Positions 9,414 to 17,612 of a DNA stretch of 64,000 bases are shown piece after piece. The notes under the pieces are model-generated. The model was not told the origin of the DNA, did not search any database, and saw nothing but the letters and a program-made list of their open reading frames with translations. The DNA comes from Paenibacillus sp. LHD-38 (GTDB taxonomy: Bacteria; Bacillota; Bacilli; Paenibacillales; Paenibacillaceae): positions 62,001-126,000 of the forward strand of contig NZ_JAVIFU010000006.1 in the NCBI RefSeq assembly GCF_031157315.1, given 5' to 3'. How positions within the stretch are numbered: position 1 is the stretch's first letter; every line of letters begins with the position of its first letter. The position numbers were made by a program, and so were the translations under genes.

Positions 9414-10430
9414 TCAACCTTGCGCAGGGCTGGTCTTCATTTGATAGATTTTTTGGAGCGTATGGACACGCTTCGTCTTCTCGTCATCGTCTTCTGTGTG
9501 GAGATACCACTCCACAAGCCTGTACCCGAATACGAGAAGGATCAGCTCGTAGACGCAATGATCGGCGATAGGGGATACATCCGCATACTCCGAAAAGCCT
9601 TTGTAATACGCGGGGACACATCGCTGGTAGTATTCGACCATGTGATCGATATCCGCTTCATCCGTAATCAGGCTTGCGAGATCCTCGCCCAGGTAGCCCC
9701 ATCCGGATGTATCCCAGTCGATGAGCGCGATTTTCCCGTCGGCATAGATCAGGTTGGTCACCCAGAAGTCCCGGTGGCATAGCACGAGGGGCAATTTTTC
9801 GATACGGGCGAGTATCTCGTCTGCATGCTCATCGATGTCGATGAGCATTTGCCGCACGTGCTGCGGGAATCCGCAGTCCTCCGAGCGTATATAATCGTAG
9901 ACGACCGGCCATGACCGGTAATGCAGATACGTATTCTTCATGAGATCCGCATGGCTCAGGTTGGTCAAGCTCTGCAGCACAGCGGGCTGCAGAGCATACA
10001 GCTTGCCTTGATAGCGTCCTAACTCCAACGCAGCCTGTTCATACATGTCACCGGTCAAGTCTATACCGGTTACGCCATCGATATATTCCAGCCACAGCTG
10101 GAATTCATTTTCTTCGGTATTGATCTCGGCGTGATAACATGTCGGCCAGCGGAAGGCATCCGAGAACGTCGATCCCAAGTCAGACGCATAGAGATCATAT
10201 TCCCGGCGCCATGAACCCGGATCGCCGTAACGCTCCCATTTCTTCTGGATTTTCAGCACGATACGGTACGGCAATTTTTCGCCATCCGCGGTTTCGGCGA
10301 TCCCCGTTACCAGGGACACATTTCCCACAGTTCCGCCCTGTAACGGCATGGTTTGGCAGTCGGCTGAGATGATATCCTTCTTGAACCGTCGGCTTAAGGC
10401 ATAGATCAGCGTTTCGAATTTAATATTCAT
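9414..10430 (-). CDS. APH/choline-kinase-fold phosphotransferase
   Basis: The 338-residue product belongs to the aminoglycoside-phosphotransferase/choline-kinase fold. The catalytic loop CHRDFWVTN (Asp near 221) and the metal-binding IDWD (about 237-240) are clear; the Brenner-type HxDxxxxN is intact. The substrate cannot be read from sequence: antibiotic, sugar or small-metabolite kinases all share this fold. I start at ATG 10430, which overlaps the rsgA stop as ATGA and lies 9 bases after GGAGG. Two Met codons further upstream lie inside rsgA, and one abuts the GGAGG directly. It is the second gene of a two-gene operon with rsgA, behind the attenuator-like leader. Confidence 0.8.
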   Translation of the reverse strand: MNIKFETLIYALSRRFKKDIISADCQTMPLQGGTVGNVSLVTGIAETADGEKLPYRIVLKIQKKWERYGDPGSWRREYDLYASDLGSTFSDAFRWPTCYHAEINTEENEFQLWLEYIDGVTGIDLTGDMYEQAALELGRYQGKLYALQPAVLQSLTNLSHADLMKNTYLHYRSWPVVYDYIRSEDCGFPQHVRQMLIDIDEHADEILARIEKLPLVLCHRDFWVTNLIYADGKIALIDWDTSGWGYLGEDLASLITDEADIDHMVEYYQRCVPAYYKGFSEYADVSPIADHCVYELILLVFGYRLVEWYLHTEDDDEKTKRVHTLQKIYQMKTSPAQG

Positions 10431-11500
10431 TTGTTCCATCCTCCGTTTTTCTTCGTTTGCTTGCTCCACATGGCGATCGTTTTGTTTCGAGCCCTCTTGT
10501 CGATGAGGTAGCTCGTTTTATCCTGGACATACTTGTTCTCATACTGCTGGGCAACATAATGCTCCCACCGTTCACGCGGCAACGAACCGTCGGCAAGCGC
10601 GGCGAGAACGGCACAACCCGGCTCGGCCTGATGGCGGCAATCCGTAAATCGGCATTGCGGGAACCATTCCTCCACATCGGTAAAGCTTGCGCGTATGCCT
10701 TCGTCGGCATCAAAAAGCCCAAGCTCACGCATACCCGGCGTATCGATGACCATCGCACCGGAGGGGAGCATGAACAGCTGACGGTGCGTTGTCGTATGCC
10801 GCCCCCGGCTGTCGACCTCCCGGATCGCCTGAACCTTCATTACGTCCTGTTCTATCAACACATTGAGCAGAGACGATTTACCGACGCCGGACATGCCGAG
10901 AAAGACGACTGTTTTACCAGGCATCAAGTAGGGATCGAGTTCGTTCAGCCCGAGGCCTGTATGACTGCAGATCGCGTGAACCGGCACATCGGGGATGCTT
11001 TGTGTGACTTCTGCGAGCGGGAGATTATAATCTTCAACGAGATCAGCCTTGGTCAGAATGACGACCGGCTGGCCGCCGCTCTGCCTGGCTTGTGTCAGGT
11101 ACCGCATGATGCGGATAACGTTGAAATCCCAATTCAGAGAAGAAAGGATAAACACATAGTCAAAGTTGGTTGCGACGACCTGTTCCAGCACGGTTTTGGC
11201 ATAGCCTGCGGCATGCCCTGAGTAATCCGCGCGTGAGAACTTGGATCGGCGGGGCAGTACCGTAACGATGAGAGAATCTCCGCTCTCGTTGTAGTGCAGC
11301 AAGACAAAATCACCGACGCACGGAAAGTCTACGCGAGTTTCTGCGCTGTGATAGAATGCTCCTTTGAGCACCGCCGTTACTTCGCCGCGCTCGGTCATGA
11401 CCGTGAAGCGCTCGCGTCGAAGCTCCGTCACCCTGCCGGGCAATAATCCGTCGGGAATTGCTTCTATTTCTGTGTAGCCATAGGTTTTCAAATCCATCAT
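10427..11500 (-). CDS. rsgA: Ribosome small-subunit-dependent GTPase RsgA
   Basis: RsgA checks late 30S ribosome assembly and is released on GTP hydrolysis. The 357-residue protein shows the circularly permuted GTPase order: OB-fold (about 20-95), TKAD (G4, about 150), then GMSGVGKSSLL (G1, about 202-212), GRHTTTH (switch/G2), DTPGMRELG (G3). A C-terminal zinc knuckle follows, with Cys and His in CRFTDCRHQAEPGC. The start is one of two adjacent ATGs at 11500/11497 after AAAGGAG (spacing about 14). The 43-codon upstream extension is rejected because it runs through the two leader terminators. Finding rsgA with a kinase gene behind a leader, not in its usual Bacillus context near prpC-prkC, suggests a second, specialised copy. 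Confidence 0.92.
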   Translation of the reverse strand: MMDLKTYGYTEIEAIPDGLLPGRVTELRRERFTVMTERGEVTAVLKGAFYHSAETRVDFPCVGDFVLLHYNESGDSLIVTVLPRRSKFSRADYSGHAAGYAKTVLEQVVATNFDYVFILSSLNWDFNVIRIMRYLTQARQSGGQPVVILTKADLVEDYNLPLAEVTQSIPDVPVHAICSHTGLGLNELDPYLMPGKTVVFLGMSGVGKSSLLNVLIEQDVMKVQAIREVDSRGRHTTTHRQLFMLPSGAMVIDTPGMRELGLFDADEGIRASFTDVEEWFPQCRFTDCRHQAEPGCAVLAALADGSLPRERWEHYVAQQYENKYVQDKTSYLIDKRARNKTIAMWSKQTKKNGGWNK

Positions 11501-11540
11501 GGTTTTTTTGTTAGCTCCTTTAATGTTGTTTTTTGGACGC

Positions 11541-11588
11541 AAAAATGCCACGGACAAGCAGCCTCTAAAGAAGCTGCTGTCGCGCGGC
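11541..11588 (-). terminator. Leader terminator 2 upstream of rsgA
   Basis: On the minus strand TGCC...GACAGCAGC pairs with GCTGCTTGTC...GGCA around an A/T-rich loop and is followed by TTTTT (plus-strand A-run at 11541-11545). It lies about 40 bases before the rsgA start, so most transcripts should stop here unless the stem is disrupted. Confidence 0.65.
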
Positions 11589-11596
11589 ATCAGGAC

Positions 11597-11623
11597 GCAA
11601 AAAAAGATACGACCTTCATCGTA
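11597..11623 (-). terminator. Leader terminator 1 upstream of rsgA
   Basis: On the minus strand GATACGA (11623-11617) pairs with TCGTATC (11610-11604) across a 6-base loop and is followed by seven T. Two intrinsic terminators in a row within the rsgA leader are the usual sign of attenuation. Confidence 0.7.
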
Positions 11624-11721
11624 TCCTGCAAACAGCAATATTCACGAAAGGTTACTTTGGATGGCATACCAAATAATACGGGCGTTTTCCCGCTTTCTTC
11701 GCGTATGCCTGCTATTCAGTT

Positions 11722-11754
11722 TTAAGACCAAACCACCATATAAGTAGTTGCCAT
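11722..11754 (-). CDS. Putative 10-residue leader peptide upstream of rsgA
   Basis: A very short ORF (MATTYMVVWS) starts at ATG 11754-11752, 10 bases after GGGAG, and stops with TAA. It precedes a hairpin (GGCATAC/GTATGCC) and the two leader terminators. The pattern resembles leader-peptide attenuators of antibiotic-responsive genes, where ribosome stalling opens the terminator. An overlapping 40-codon frame from ATG 11764 exists, but its GGGAG directly touches the ATG. Translation is inferred only. Confidence 0.4.
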   Translation of the reverse strand: MATTYMVVWS

Positions 11755-11806
11755 TAAAACACATCTCCCTTCGTGTCAGGAACTTGCTTATCGCTAAGCT
11801 GTCTAT

Positions 11807-11835
11807 AAAATAACCTATTTTGGAAAAAAAATCAA
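11807..11835 (-). promoter_or_regulatory. Putative sigma-A promoter for the rsgA leader
   Basis: On the minus strand TTGATT (11835-11830) and TATTTT (11812-11807) are 17 bp apart, about 50 bases before the leader ORF. The match is moderate: four of six bases in each box. Confidence 0.4.
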
Positions 11836-12467
11836 TGCCGGACAGCGCAGATTGTGGCGGCCTGCTCCATCGAGTCTGCCGTTAAATCCCAAAGAATTAT
11901 TGACTCAGCATCAGCACGTACTTTCTTTCGCACTACACTACGATTAAAGAATGGGTTATCGGAGCATCGAGAGAACTGTAAATAAGCTAATCTATGCGAT
12001 AAATTGTAGGATAATTCACGGTGAACCGTATCACAAGTAACGGCAAGTTTTTTCGGAAAATCTCGCAGCGGGCTTGGAAAGGGGCATTGCCGGGCATGGG
12101 TTTGGGATGGGCCACGCTAGGTGGCAAAGTCGGCGCAAACGGGCTTCTGCGAGCTTTTTGAGGTCACAAAACGATGCGGTATCTGGAGGGGGACTTTTGC
12201 TTGCGGAAAGCAAAAGCCCCCTCTTGGCGAACAGAAGCCCACGCACCGCGTCCGCATCGTCCTGCGAACCACGGATGCCCAAGATGGAACGGTTGTGACT
12301 TGATGATCCTCATTCTTACATCCCTCCTGAAAATGAAAATGACCCCCCGAAAAGGGGTCTTAACGCTTAATCACAGATATGATATATATCTGATTCTCAA
12401 TTTGATGCGAGAATTGAATTATTGTAGAAAAAAGGAAACCCCCGAAACATGCAGAATTTTATATGCA
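11836..12467. other. Non-coding stretch with mobile-element debris
   Basis: No convincing gene. It holds repeat copy 1 (12023-12193). Next to it is a C/G-rich hairpin (GGGGGACTTTTGC/GCAAAAGCCCCC near 12187-12220) and a 3' stub reading HRVRIVLRTTDAQDGTVVT, ending at the TGA at 12301-12303, in one plus frame. A small GACCCC/GGGGTC hairpin follows at 12341-12359. Several overlapping short frames exist here and look like degraded element sequence. Confidence 0.5.
12023..12193. repeat. Direct repeat copy 1 flanking the hydrolase gene
   Basis: About 171 bases beginning gaaccgtatcacaagtaac and ending ctggaggggga are repeated at 13486-13654 in the same orientation with roughly 90 percent identity by eye. 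Together they bracket the alpha/beta hydrolase gene. In neither copy is there an intact gene. Confidence 0.85.
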
Positions 12468-12492
12468 TTGTAGAAATTAATACATTCTACAA
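12468..12492. promoter_or_regulatory. Perfect inverted repeat before the hydrolase gene
   Basis: TTGTAGAA (12468-12475) and TTCTACAA (12485-12492) form a perfect 8-bp inverted repeat with a 9-base centre, immediately before the ribosome binding site. It could be an operator or a short mRNA hairpin. A further ATTGTAGAA lies at 12420. Confidence 0.45.
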
Positions 12493-12506
12493 GAAAGGAG
12501 ATATTT

Positions 12507-13421
12507 ATGGAGGGCGTTTTAATAGAGGTTCGAGGAAAACGATTGTATGTGGAAATTCACGGTAATGAAAATGCTCCATCGCTTTTATACCTGCACGGTG
12601 GACCAGGAGAAAGTTGTTATGAATTTATGTTACATCAGACACAGCGGCTTTCAGACAAACTTCGATTAATTAGTATTGACCAACGTGGGGTATGGCGTTC
12701 TGATATAATTGAGGAAGATGAACCATTGAATCTTCAGGATTTGGTGGAGGATTGTGAGCAACTTCGTAAAAATCTAGGTATTCAAAGATGGTCTGTACTT
12801 GGGCATTCATTTGGAGGTTTCTTAGGAGTGCTCTATGCTAGCTATTATCCGAACTCAATTGAATGCCTGATTTTGGAGGGACCATCTTTTGATTTTATTA
12901 AATCCTTTAGGAATTGGTTACGAAAAGCTGCAAGTCTATACGAGTCAATAGGGAAAGTTGAAAAAGCACGAGAATGTTTGGCGGTAGCAAACGGGAATCA
13001 GCCACCGCACGAAACCTTAAATGCTTTTATTGAATTAGGTCAAGGATTAGGCGAACTAAGAATGAAAGTTTATACACCAAATGACGGTAATAACTACACC
13101 AAGATGCTTTATTCAGACAGTCAGATGGAGGAGTTTGGAAGACGTAGCAACATACATTTTTCCAAATTAATTGCCGAAGGGCGTATTTTTGATTCATTAC
13201 TTCCCAAACTTAAAGACCTGTCAGTACCAGCTCTTTTGATTAAAGGCAGACATGACCCCGTTATTTGTGAAGAGCAGACACAAACATTTGTAAGAGACGT
13301 TAGGAACGGGTTTATGAAGATTTATGATGAGAGTGGTCATTTGCCTCATTTTGAAGAACCAGATAGATTTGCGATGGATGTTATTCAATTTGTCCTAGAG
13401 CAAAACGACAGTTCAATTTGA
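12507..13421 (+). CDS. Alpha/beta hydrolase, proline-iminopeptidase-like
   Basis: The 304-residue cytoplasmic protein is an alpha/beta hydrolase close to the proline iminopeptidase group. The oxyanion motif HGGPGES (about 30-36), DQRG, the nucleophile elbow GHSFGG (Ser near 99), a GRHDP turn supplying the acid and SGHLPHFE supplying the catalytic His are all present, so it should be active. The substrate is unknown; peptidase, esterase or lactonase are all possible. ATG 12507 follows AAGAAAGGAG with good spacing. The gene is AT-rich, stands alone between two long direct repeats and has its own terminator, so it looks like a cassette acquired separately. Confidence 0.8.
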   Translation: MEGVLIEVRGKRLYVEIHGNENAPSLLYLHGGPGESCYEFMLHQTQRLSDKLRLISIDQRGVWRSDIIEEDEPLNLQDLVEDCEQLRKNLGIQRWSVLGHSFGGFLGVLYASYYPNSIECLILEGPSFDFIKSFRNWLRKAASLYESIGKVEKARECLAVANGNQPPHETLNAFIELGQGLGELRMKVYTPNDGNNYTKMLYSDSQMEEFGRRSNIHFSKLIAEGRIFDSLLPKLKDLSVPALLIKGRHDPVICEEQTQTFVRDVRNGFMKIYDESGHLPHFEEPDRFAMDVIQFVLEQNDSSI

Positions 13422-13458
13422 TGATTTTCGAAAAGGTCATCCAGCAAAGGATGGCCTT

Positions 13459-13516
13459 AAAACTTGCCGTTACAGACAGCGCGGAGAACCGTATCACAAG
13501 TAACGGCAAGTTTTTT
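13459..13516 (+). terminator. Terminator of the hydrolase gene
   Basis: AAAACTTGCCGTTAC (13459-13473) pairs perfectly with GTAACGGCAAGTTTT (13500-13514), and the T-run continues. A second hairpin (AGGTCATCC/GGATGGCCT) lies just before it at about 13433-13457. The right arm lies inside repeat copy 2. Confidence 0.75.
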
Positions 13517-13654
13517 GGAAAAAAGCTCGCAGCAGGCTTGGAAAGGCGCTTTGCCGGACATGGGTTCAGGAAGGGGCACGCTTGGTGGCGAAATCGGCGC
13601 AAACGGGCTTCTGCGAGCTTTTTGGGGTCACAAAATGTATGACCTGGAGGGGGA
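13486..13654. repeat. Direct repeat copy 2 flanking the hydrolase gene
   Basis: Same orientation and nearly the same sequence as 12023-12193. The downstream edge (ctggaggggga) joins directly to a serine-recombinase remnant on the minus strand, so the repeat edge marks a rearrangement junction. Confidence 0.85.
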
Positions 13655-13830
13655 ATGGAATCCGCCATGCTGTCCTCCAGTTGGCGCTCGACCTCGTTCC
13701 TCCGGGACAACAGCCGTTACTGATAGTCTTTCAACTCGCCGAGGCGTACGAAGAACAGGTCGTCATCGACGCCGTTTCCTTCAAACAACTTGAGGAAGCG
13801 CTCACGCTGACTTTTGATGCTCGCGAGTTC
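13645..13830 (-). pseudogene. Serine recombinase C-terminal remnant
   Basis: The minus strand reads KELASIKSQRERFLKLF, then VDDDLFFVRLGELKDYQ, a stop, and RLLSRRNEVERQLED. This is the heptad-rich coiled-coil region found near the C-terminus of large serine recombinases of Tn4451/ICE type. It has an internal TAA, no catalytic domain and is cut off at both ends; the downstream end runs into repeat copy 2. It is a relic of a mobile element. Confidence 0.6.
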
Positions 13831-13857
13831 TTTACGGTAACTTTAATTCAATGCATC

Positions 13858-13892
13858 ATGGAGCAGATTGCGATCCGTAGCTGCTCCATTTT
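13858..13892 (+). terminator. Hairpin with 9-bp stem
   Basis: ATGGAGCAG (13858-13866) pairs with CTGCTCCAT (13881-13889), followed by TTTC. It is a weak terminator-like structure upstream of the methyltransferase gene. Confidence 0.4.
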
Positions 13893-13996
13893 CATTGAGC
13901 TAAAGGGTAGGTTACTTTGAATAATCTGGAAGGATATTTAGGGAATGTATCGAATTCTAATTTGTAAATTGGACACAAATAGAGGGGCATTTCTCA

Positions 13997-14590
13997 ATGA
14001 ATATGGACGAAAAGTTATATAACTATTACCTTGAACTTAAAAGTCCTGAAGCTGGCGAATGGAACTCATCCCCACAATGCATACATACAGAATTGATAAC
14101 AAGGGATTACATAAGAAGAACATTTACAGTTACTGATGGTATTCAGGTTTGTAATATTGGGATTGGAACAGGAGATTGGGATGATTACCTCGGATATTGG
14201 CTAATGGGCAAAGGGAACATAACAAGTATTGATATTAACAACGAAATTTGCGAAATATTCGCTTATAGACAACAACGGGAAGGTCATCCTCATCCTTCTA
14301 AAGTGCTGTGTAAAAGTATATTCGATTCTGACTTACCTAAAGAGAAATTTGATATTGTAACCTTATTAGGCTCTGCAATCAACGAGACTGGTGACTTCAA
14401 GAGGTGTTTAGATTCGTGTTTTAGCTTATTAAATACCGGTGGATACCTTATGTTTATGGCTAACTTAAAATACTCTTCGTTAGATATGTTAGAAGAATAC
14501 TTGAAACATACGAATTATCAATTAGAACAAAAGAATTTGTACGAAGCTTTTCATGAGTACCCTTTCTTCATTTGTAAAATCAAAAAATGA
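13997..14590 (+). CDS. Class I SAM-dependent methyltransferase
   Basis: The 197-residue protein has a Rossmann-type methyltransferase fold. Motif I is CNIGIGTGDWDDY (about 53-65), an acidic residue ends strand 2 in ITSIDINNE, and FDIVTLLGSAINE resembles motif IV. Small size and the absence of an added domain leave the substrate open. ATG 13997 lies 9 bases after AGAGGGG; a second Met two codons later is possible. It is AT-rich and stands alone between terminators, like the nearby hydrolase. Confidence 0.75.
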   Translation: MNMDEKLYNYYLELKSPEAGEWNSSPQCIHTELITRDYIRRTFTVTDGIQVCNIGIGTGDWDDYLGYWLMGKGNITSIDINNEICEIFAYRQQREGHPHPSKVLCKSIFDSDLPKEKFDIVTLLGSAINETGDFKRCLDSCFSLLNTGGYLMFMANLKYSSLDMLEEYLKHTNYQLEQKNLYEAFHEYPFFICKIKK

Positions 14591-14765
14591 TTAAGCTCCC
14601 TCGGTACGATAGTTGAATGATAACAGCGGCAGTCTAAAACTTATTTTTCAAAAGCTGAAGATTTTTCAATTTTAAATTCGCGTTAAATCAAAGACTCCAG
14701 TCTAATACTTTATTTTCACCGAACAGGATTTTTATTTGTCCAGTGACATTAAAGTTAGAACTATT

Positions 14766-14797
14766 AAGTCCCGAGGAATATTTCTCGGGACTTTTTC
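14766..14797 (+). terminator. Terminator with 10-bp stem
   Basis: AAGTCCCGAG (14766-14775) pairs perfectly with CTCGGGACTT (14784-14793), followed by TTTCT. It lies about 175 bases after the methyltransferase stop. Confidence 0.75.
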
Positions 14798-14940
14798 TGT
14801 ACTTAGTATGATGAATGGAAGTAGGGTTCGATTGCTCTTGGTCATCATCGTTTTACGCTTCGTGCAGATTAAGGTCCAGTACGTAACCAGTGGTTGAGTC
14901 TATTGAATTTACTGTCCTCGCAGAATGAAATAAGCTAATT

Positions 14941-14995
14941 ACAAAGAGGTTGTCCAAAAGTCATCGATGATGACGGAGGGCAGCCTCTTTTTATT
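14941..14995 (+). terminator. Terminator, copy A of a repeated element
   Basis: AAAGAGGTTG and CAGCCTCTTT form the outer stem and GTCATC/GATGAC an inner stem, followed by TTTATTCTT. A closely related sequence occurs at 29180-29237, again about 80 bases upstream of a GTCG direct-repeat promoter. Confidence 0.65.
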
Positions 14996-15022
14996 CTTAA
15001 GGAGTGGTCTGTTTTAAAAAAA

Positions 15023-15087
15023 GTCGAAAAAACACTAGTCAAGTTGTCGTTATATCGTTAGTCACCTTTCCTGCATTGCAATATGAT
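15023..15087 (+). promoter_or_regulatory. Direct-repeat promoter P1 (GH2 gene)
   Basis: GTCG at 15023 and again at 15046 are 23 bp apart. Each is followed after 7 bases by a hexamer of type RYTAKT (ACTAGT, GTTAGT). A TATGAT -10 box lies at 15082-15087, 19 bp after the second hexamer. The same geometry recurs exactly at 29260-29324 and 35971-36035. The downstream half-site covers the -35 position, as expected for an activator of AraC type. Confidence 0.7.
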
Positions 15088-15126
15088 GAGGGAAGTGAGT
15101 GAAGTTTAATTGAAAGGAGTAATAAC

Positions 15127-17589
15127 ATGTTGAGGAAATCTTTTAATGAAAAATGGAGCTTTTCAAAAGGAACGATAAGTTTTTCACTTTCGAGATCGGC
15201 TCCGGAAATGGAAATTACCTTGCCTCATGATGCGATGGTTCTTGAAGAAAGAGACCAAGACTGTGGCAACCAGCACAATACGGGTTATTTTCCGGGTGGA
15301 AATTATACTTATAAGAAAAAATGGTACGCTCCAAAGGAATGCGAGAACAAAAACATCGTCCTCGAGTTCGAAGGCGTTTATATGAATGCAATGGTATACA
15401 TCAATGGAGATTTTGCAGGGAAATGTCCTTACGGTTACAGTAACTTCTACGTGAAGGCCAACCGCTTCTTGAAATGGGGCGCGGACAATGAAATCAAGGT
15501 TCTTGTGAAAAATGGCGCAGAACCCAATTCAAGATGGTACACGGGCAGCGGAATTTACCGCAATGTAAATATGATGATTGGTGAACTGCTTCACATTAAG
15601 GAGGATGGGGTCAGGATTACAACGCCGGACATCGCAGAAGATCAGGCCGTTGTAGAAACTAGTACCGTCGTTCGATACGATGGGATCGCAACGCAGAAAG
15701 CATATGTTTTGACAGAGATAAAGGATGCGGATGGCAGCATCGTTGCATCGGACAAGACGCCTTTAACTATTTTTTCTGGAGAGTCAGTGACAGTTAGACA
15801 AAGGCTGTATGTTCAAGAGCCCAAGTTATGGTCGGTAGATGAGCCGAATCTATATTACTGCTATTCGAAGATCCTTGTAGATGACAAAGTAGTTGACGAA
15901 GATAGGAACCATTTCGGCATTAGAAAGCTGCAGCTGGATACACAGCACGGTCTAAGAATCAATGGCGAAGTCGTTAAACTAAGAGGGGCCTGTATTCACC
16001 ATGATAATGGCGTAATAGGTGCATGTACGTTGGAGAGAGCAGAAGAGCGGCGCGTTGAAATATTGAAAGAAGCCGGATTCAATGCCATTAGAAGCGCTCA
16101 CCAGCCTATATCCAAGGCGATGCTTGATGCTTGCGACCGGCTCGGCATGCTGGTGATGGATGAAACCTTCGATATGTGGAATTCGTGCCAAACGGAATAT
16201 GACTATGGCCTGTATTTCCAGGAATGGTGGGAGAGAGATGTACAAGCGATGATCGACAAAGATTACAATCATCCAAGCGTCATCATGTATTCGATTGGCA
16301 ATGAAATTCGGGAAGTTGCAACCGGGGATGGAGCCAGCATGAACCGGCAAATAGCCGAGAAGCTCCGTTCCTTGGATGGAACAAGGTTTATCACCAGTTC
16401 CGTTAATGGATGGTTGTGTATTATGGATCGACTGGGTGAAATCATGGCCAGCTTCGCCGGGGAAAATAAAGAAGCAGCGGCTAGTGCAGAGCAGCCCGAT
16501 TCTAACGAGATTAATACGGTGATGACGACTTTAATGGGAAAGATGAACCAAATCGTTAAGCATGAAAGTGTAGGTGCAGTGACGGAAGAAGCGTTTGCAG
16601 CAGTCGATTTTGCTGGTTATAACTATATGAATGGCAGATATGAGATGGATAAGGAGCTGTACCCGAACCGGATTATTTGCGGTACGGAGACGATGCCTAA
16701 TGATATTGATATCAACTGGAGGATGACCAAGGCGAATAGTCACATCATCGGCGATTTCGTCTGGACAGGCTGGGATTATCTTGGCGAAGCGGGTATAGGT
16801 AAGATCGATTACACGTTAGATGAAAGCAAAGCAATTTATGGCCCGTATCCATGGTATGTCGCGTACTGCGGGGATATTGACATTATCGGGAATCGCAGAC
16901 CGGCCTCCTATTATCGTGAAATCGTATGGGGCCTCAGAAATGAGCCTTACATTGCCGTTCAAAGACCGCAGCATTACAATCAGAAATTTATGAAGTCGGC
17001 TTGGTCCTGGAGCGATTCGATCTCCAGCTGGACATGGCCGGGTTCGGAAGATAACGCTGTGAAGGTTGAAGTTTATTCGGATGCCGAAGAGGTGGAGCTG
17101 CTGTTAAACGGCGATTCTATCGGAAAAGCAGCTGTGGGAGAGGCGAACCGTTTTAAAGCTATTTTCGATACGGTGTATATGCCTGGTGAACTTACAGCTG
17201 TTGCTTATGTCGATGGAGAAGAAACAGGCCGTATGGTGCTGAAGACGGCTGGTACAGGGCTCGAGCTGAAGCTGGAAAATGATCGCGATGAGCTGCGAGC
17301 ATCAGGGGCGGATTTGGCTCATATTATGATTTCCTTTACAGACGAAAACGGAGTCCTGCAGACTGCAGAAGACAGAAAAGTTTCCATTACGGTAGAAGGT
17401 CCGGGAACGCTGCAAGGGTTTGGCAGCGCGAATCCGAAGAGCCAGGAGAATTTCTATGATACGGAAAGAACAACGTTTGACGGCAAGGTGCTCGCGGTTG
17501 TCCGCTCCATAATGGAAGCGGGTACGATTACGGTAACCGCGTCGGCAGAAGGATGCGCTCCAAAGAGCATAATGATTCAGGTTTTGTAA
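15127..17589 (+). CDS. Glycoside hydrolase family 2 enzyme, intracellular
   Basis: The 820-residue protein has the GH2 layout: N-terminal sugar-binding jelly roll (about 1-170), Ig-like domain (about 170-270), TIM barrel, and C-terminal Ig-like domains. Catalytic residues are visible: acid/base E393 in SIGNEI and nucleophile E521 in GTETMP. The active-site flanking DETFDMW is present. There is no signal peptide, so it should act on imported oligosaccharides. GH2 includes beta-galactosidases, beta-glucuronidases and others, and the exact sugar cannot be read here. ATG 15127 follows AAAGGAG. It is expressed from the P1 direct-repeat promoter and followed closely by the next gene. Confidence 0.88.
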   Translation: MLRKSFNEKWSFSKGTISFSLSRSAPEMEITLPHDAMVLEERDQDCGNQHNTGYFPGGNYTYKKKWYAPKECENKNIVLEFEGVYMNAMVYINGDFAGKCPYGYSNFYVKANRFLKWGADNEIKVLVKNGAEPNSRWYTGSGIYRNVNMMIGELLHIKEDGVRITTPDIAEDQAVVETSTVVRYDGIATQKAYVLTEIKDADGSIVASDKTPLTIFSGESVTVRQRLYVQEPKLWSVDEPNLYYCYSKILVDDKVVDEDRNHFGIRKLQLDTQHGLRINGEVVKLRGACIHHDNGVIGACTLERAEERRVEILKEAGFNAIRSAHQPISKAMLDACDRLGMLVMDETFDMWNSCQTEYDYGLYFQEWWERDVQAMIDKDYNHPSVIMYSIGNEIREVATGDGASMNRQIAEKLRSLDGTRFITSSVNGWLCIMDRLGEIMASFAGENKEAAASAEQPDSNEINTVMTTLMGKMNQIVKHESVGAVTEEAFAAVDFAGYNYMNGRYEMDKELYPNRIICGTETMPNDIDINWRMTKANSHIIGDFVWTGWDYLGEAGIGKIDYTLDESKAIYGPYPWYVAYCGDIDIIGNRRPASYYREIVWGLRNEPYIAVQRPQHYNQKFMKSAWSWSDSISSWTWPGSEDNAVKVEVYSDAEEVELLLNGDSIGKAAVGEANRFKAIFDTVYMPGELTAVAYVDGEETGRMVLKTAGTGLELKLENDRDELRASGADLAHIMISFTDENGVLQTAEDRKVSITVEGPGTLQGFGSANPKSQENFYDTERTTFDGKVLAVVRSIMEAGTITVTASAEGCAPKSIMIQVL

Positions 17590-17612
17590 ACAGACGAGGA
17601 GGGGGATTATTT

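Larger units (their letters stand above)
14591..15126. other. Intergenic region ahead of the sugar-utilisation genes
   Basis: No gene is seen. The stretch contains two terminators (14766-14797 and 14941-14995) and the first of three matching direct-repeat promoters (15023-15087). Confidence 0.6.

Noticed and set aside
10457..11221. 254-codon open frame on the plus strand opposite rsgA
   Set aside because: It lies entirely antisense to a well-conserved rsgA, has no family motifs and arises from codon bias of the true gene.
11642..11764. Alternative 40-codon leader ORF before rsgA
   Set aside because: Its GGGAG directly touches the ATG, leaving no spacing, whereas the 10-codon ORF has normal spacing. 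Kept only as an alternative.
12031..12303. Overlapping short frames on both strands inside repeat copy 1
   Set aside because: Mutually exclusive, without family motifs, and interrupted differently in repeat copy 2; treated as repeat sequence.
12507..13421. Possible macrolide esterase role for the alpha/beta hydrolase
   Set aside because: The motifs are general to the fold; nothing in the sequence points to macrolides and no resistance genes are confirmed nearby.
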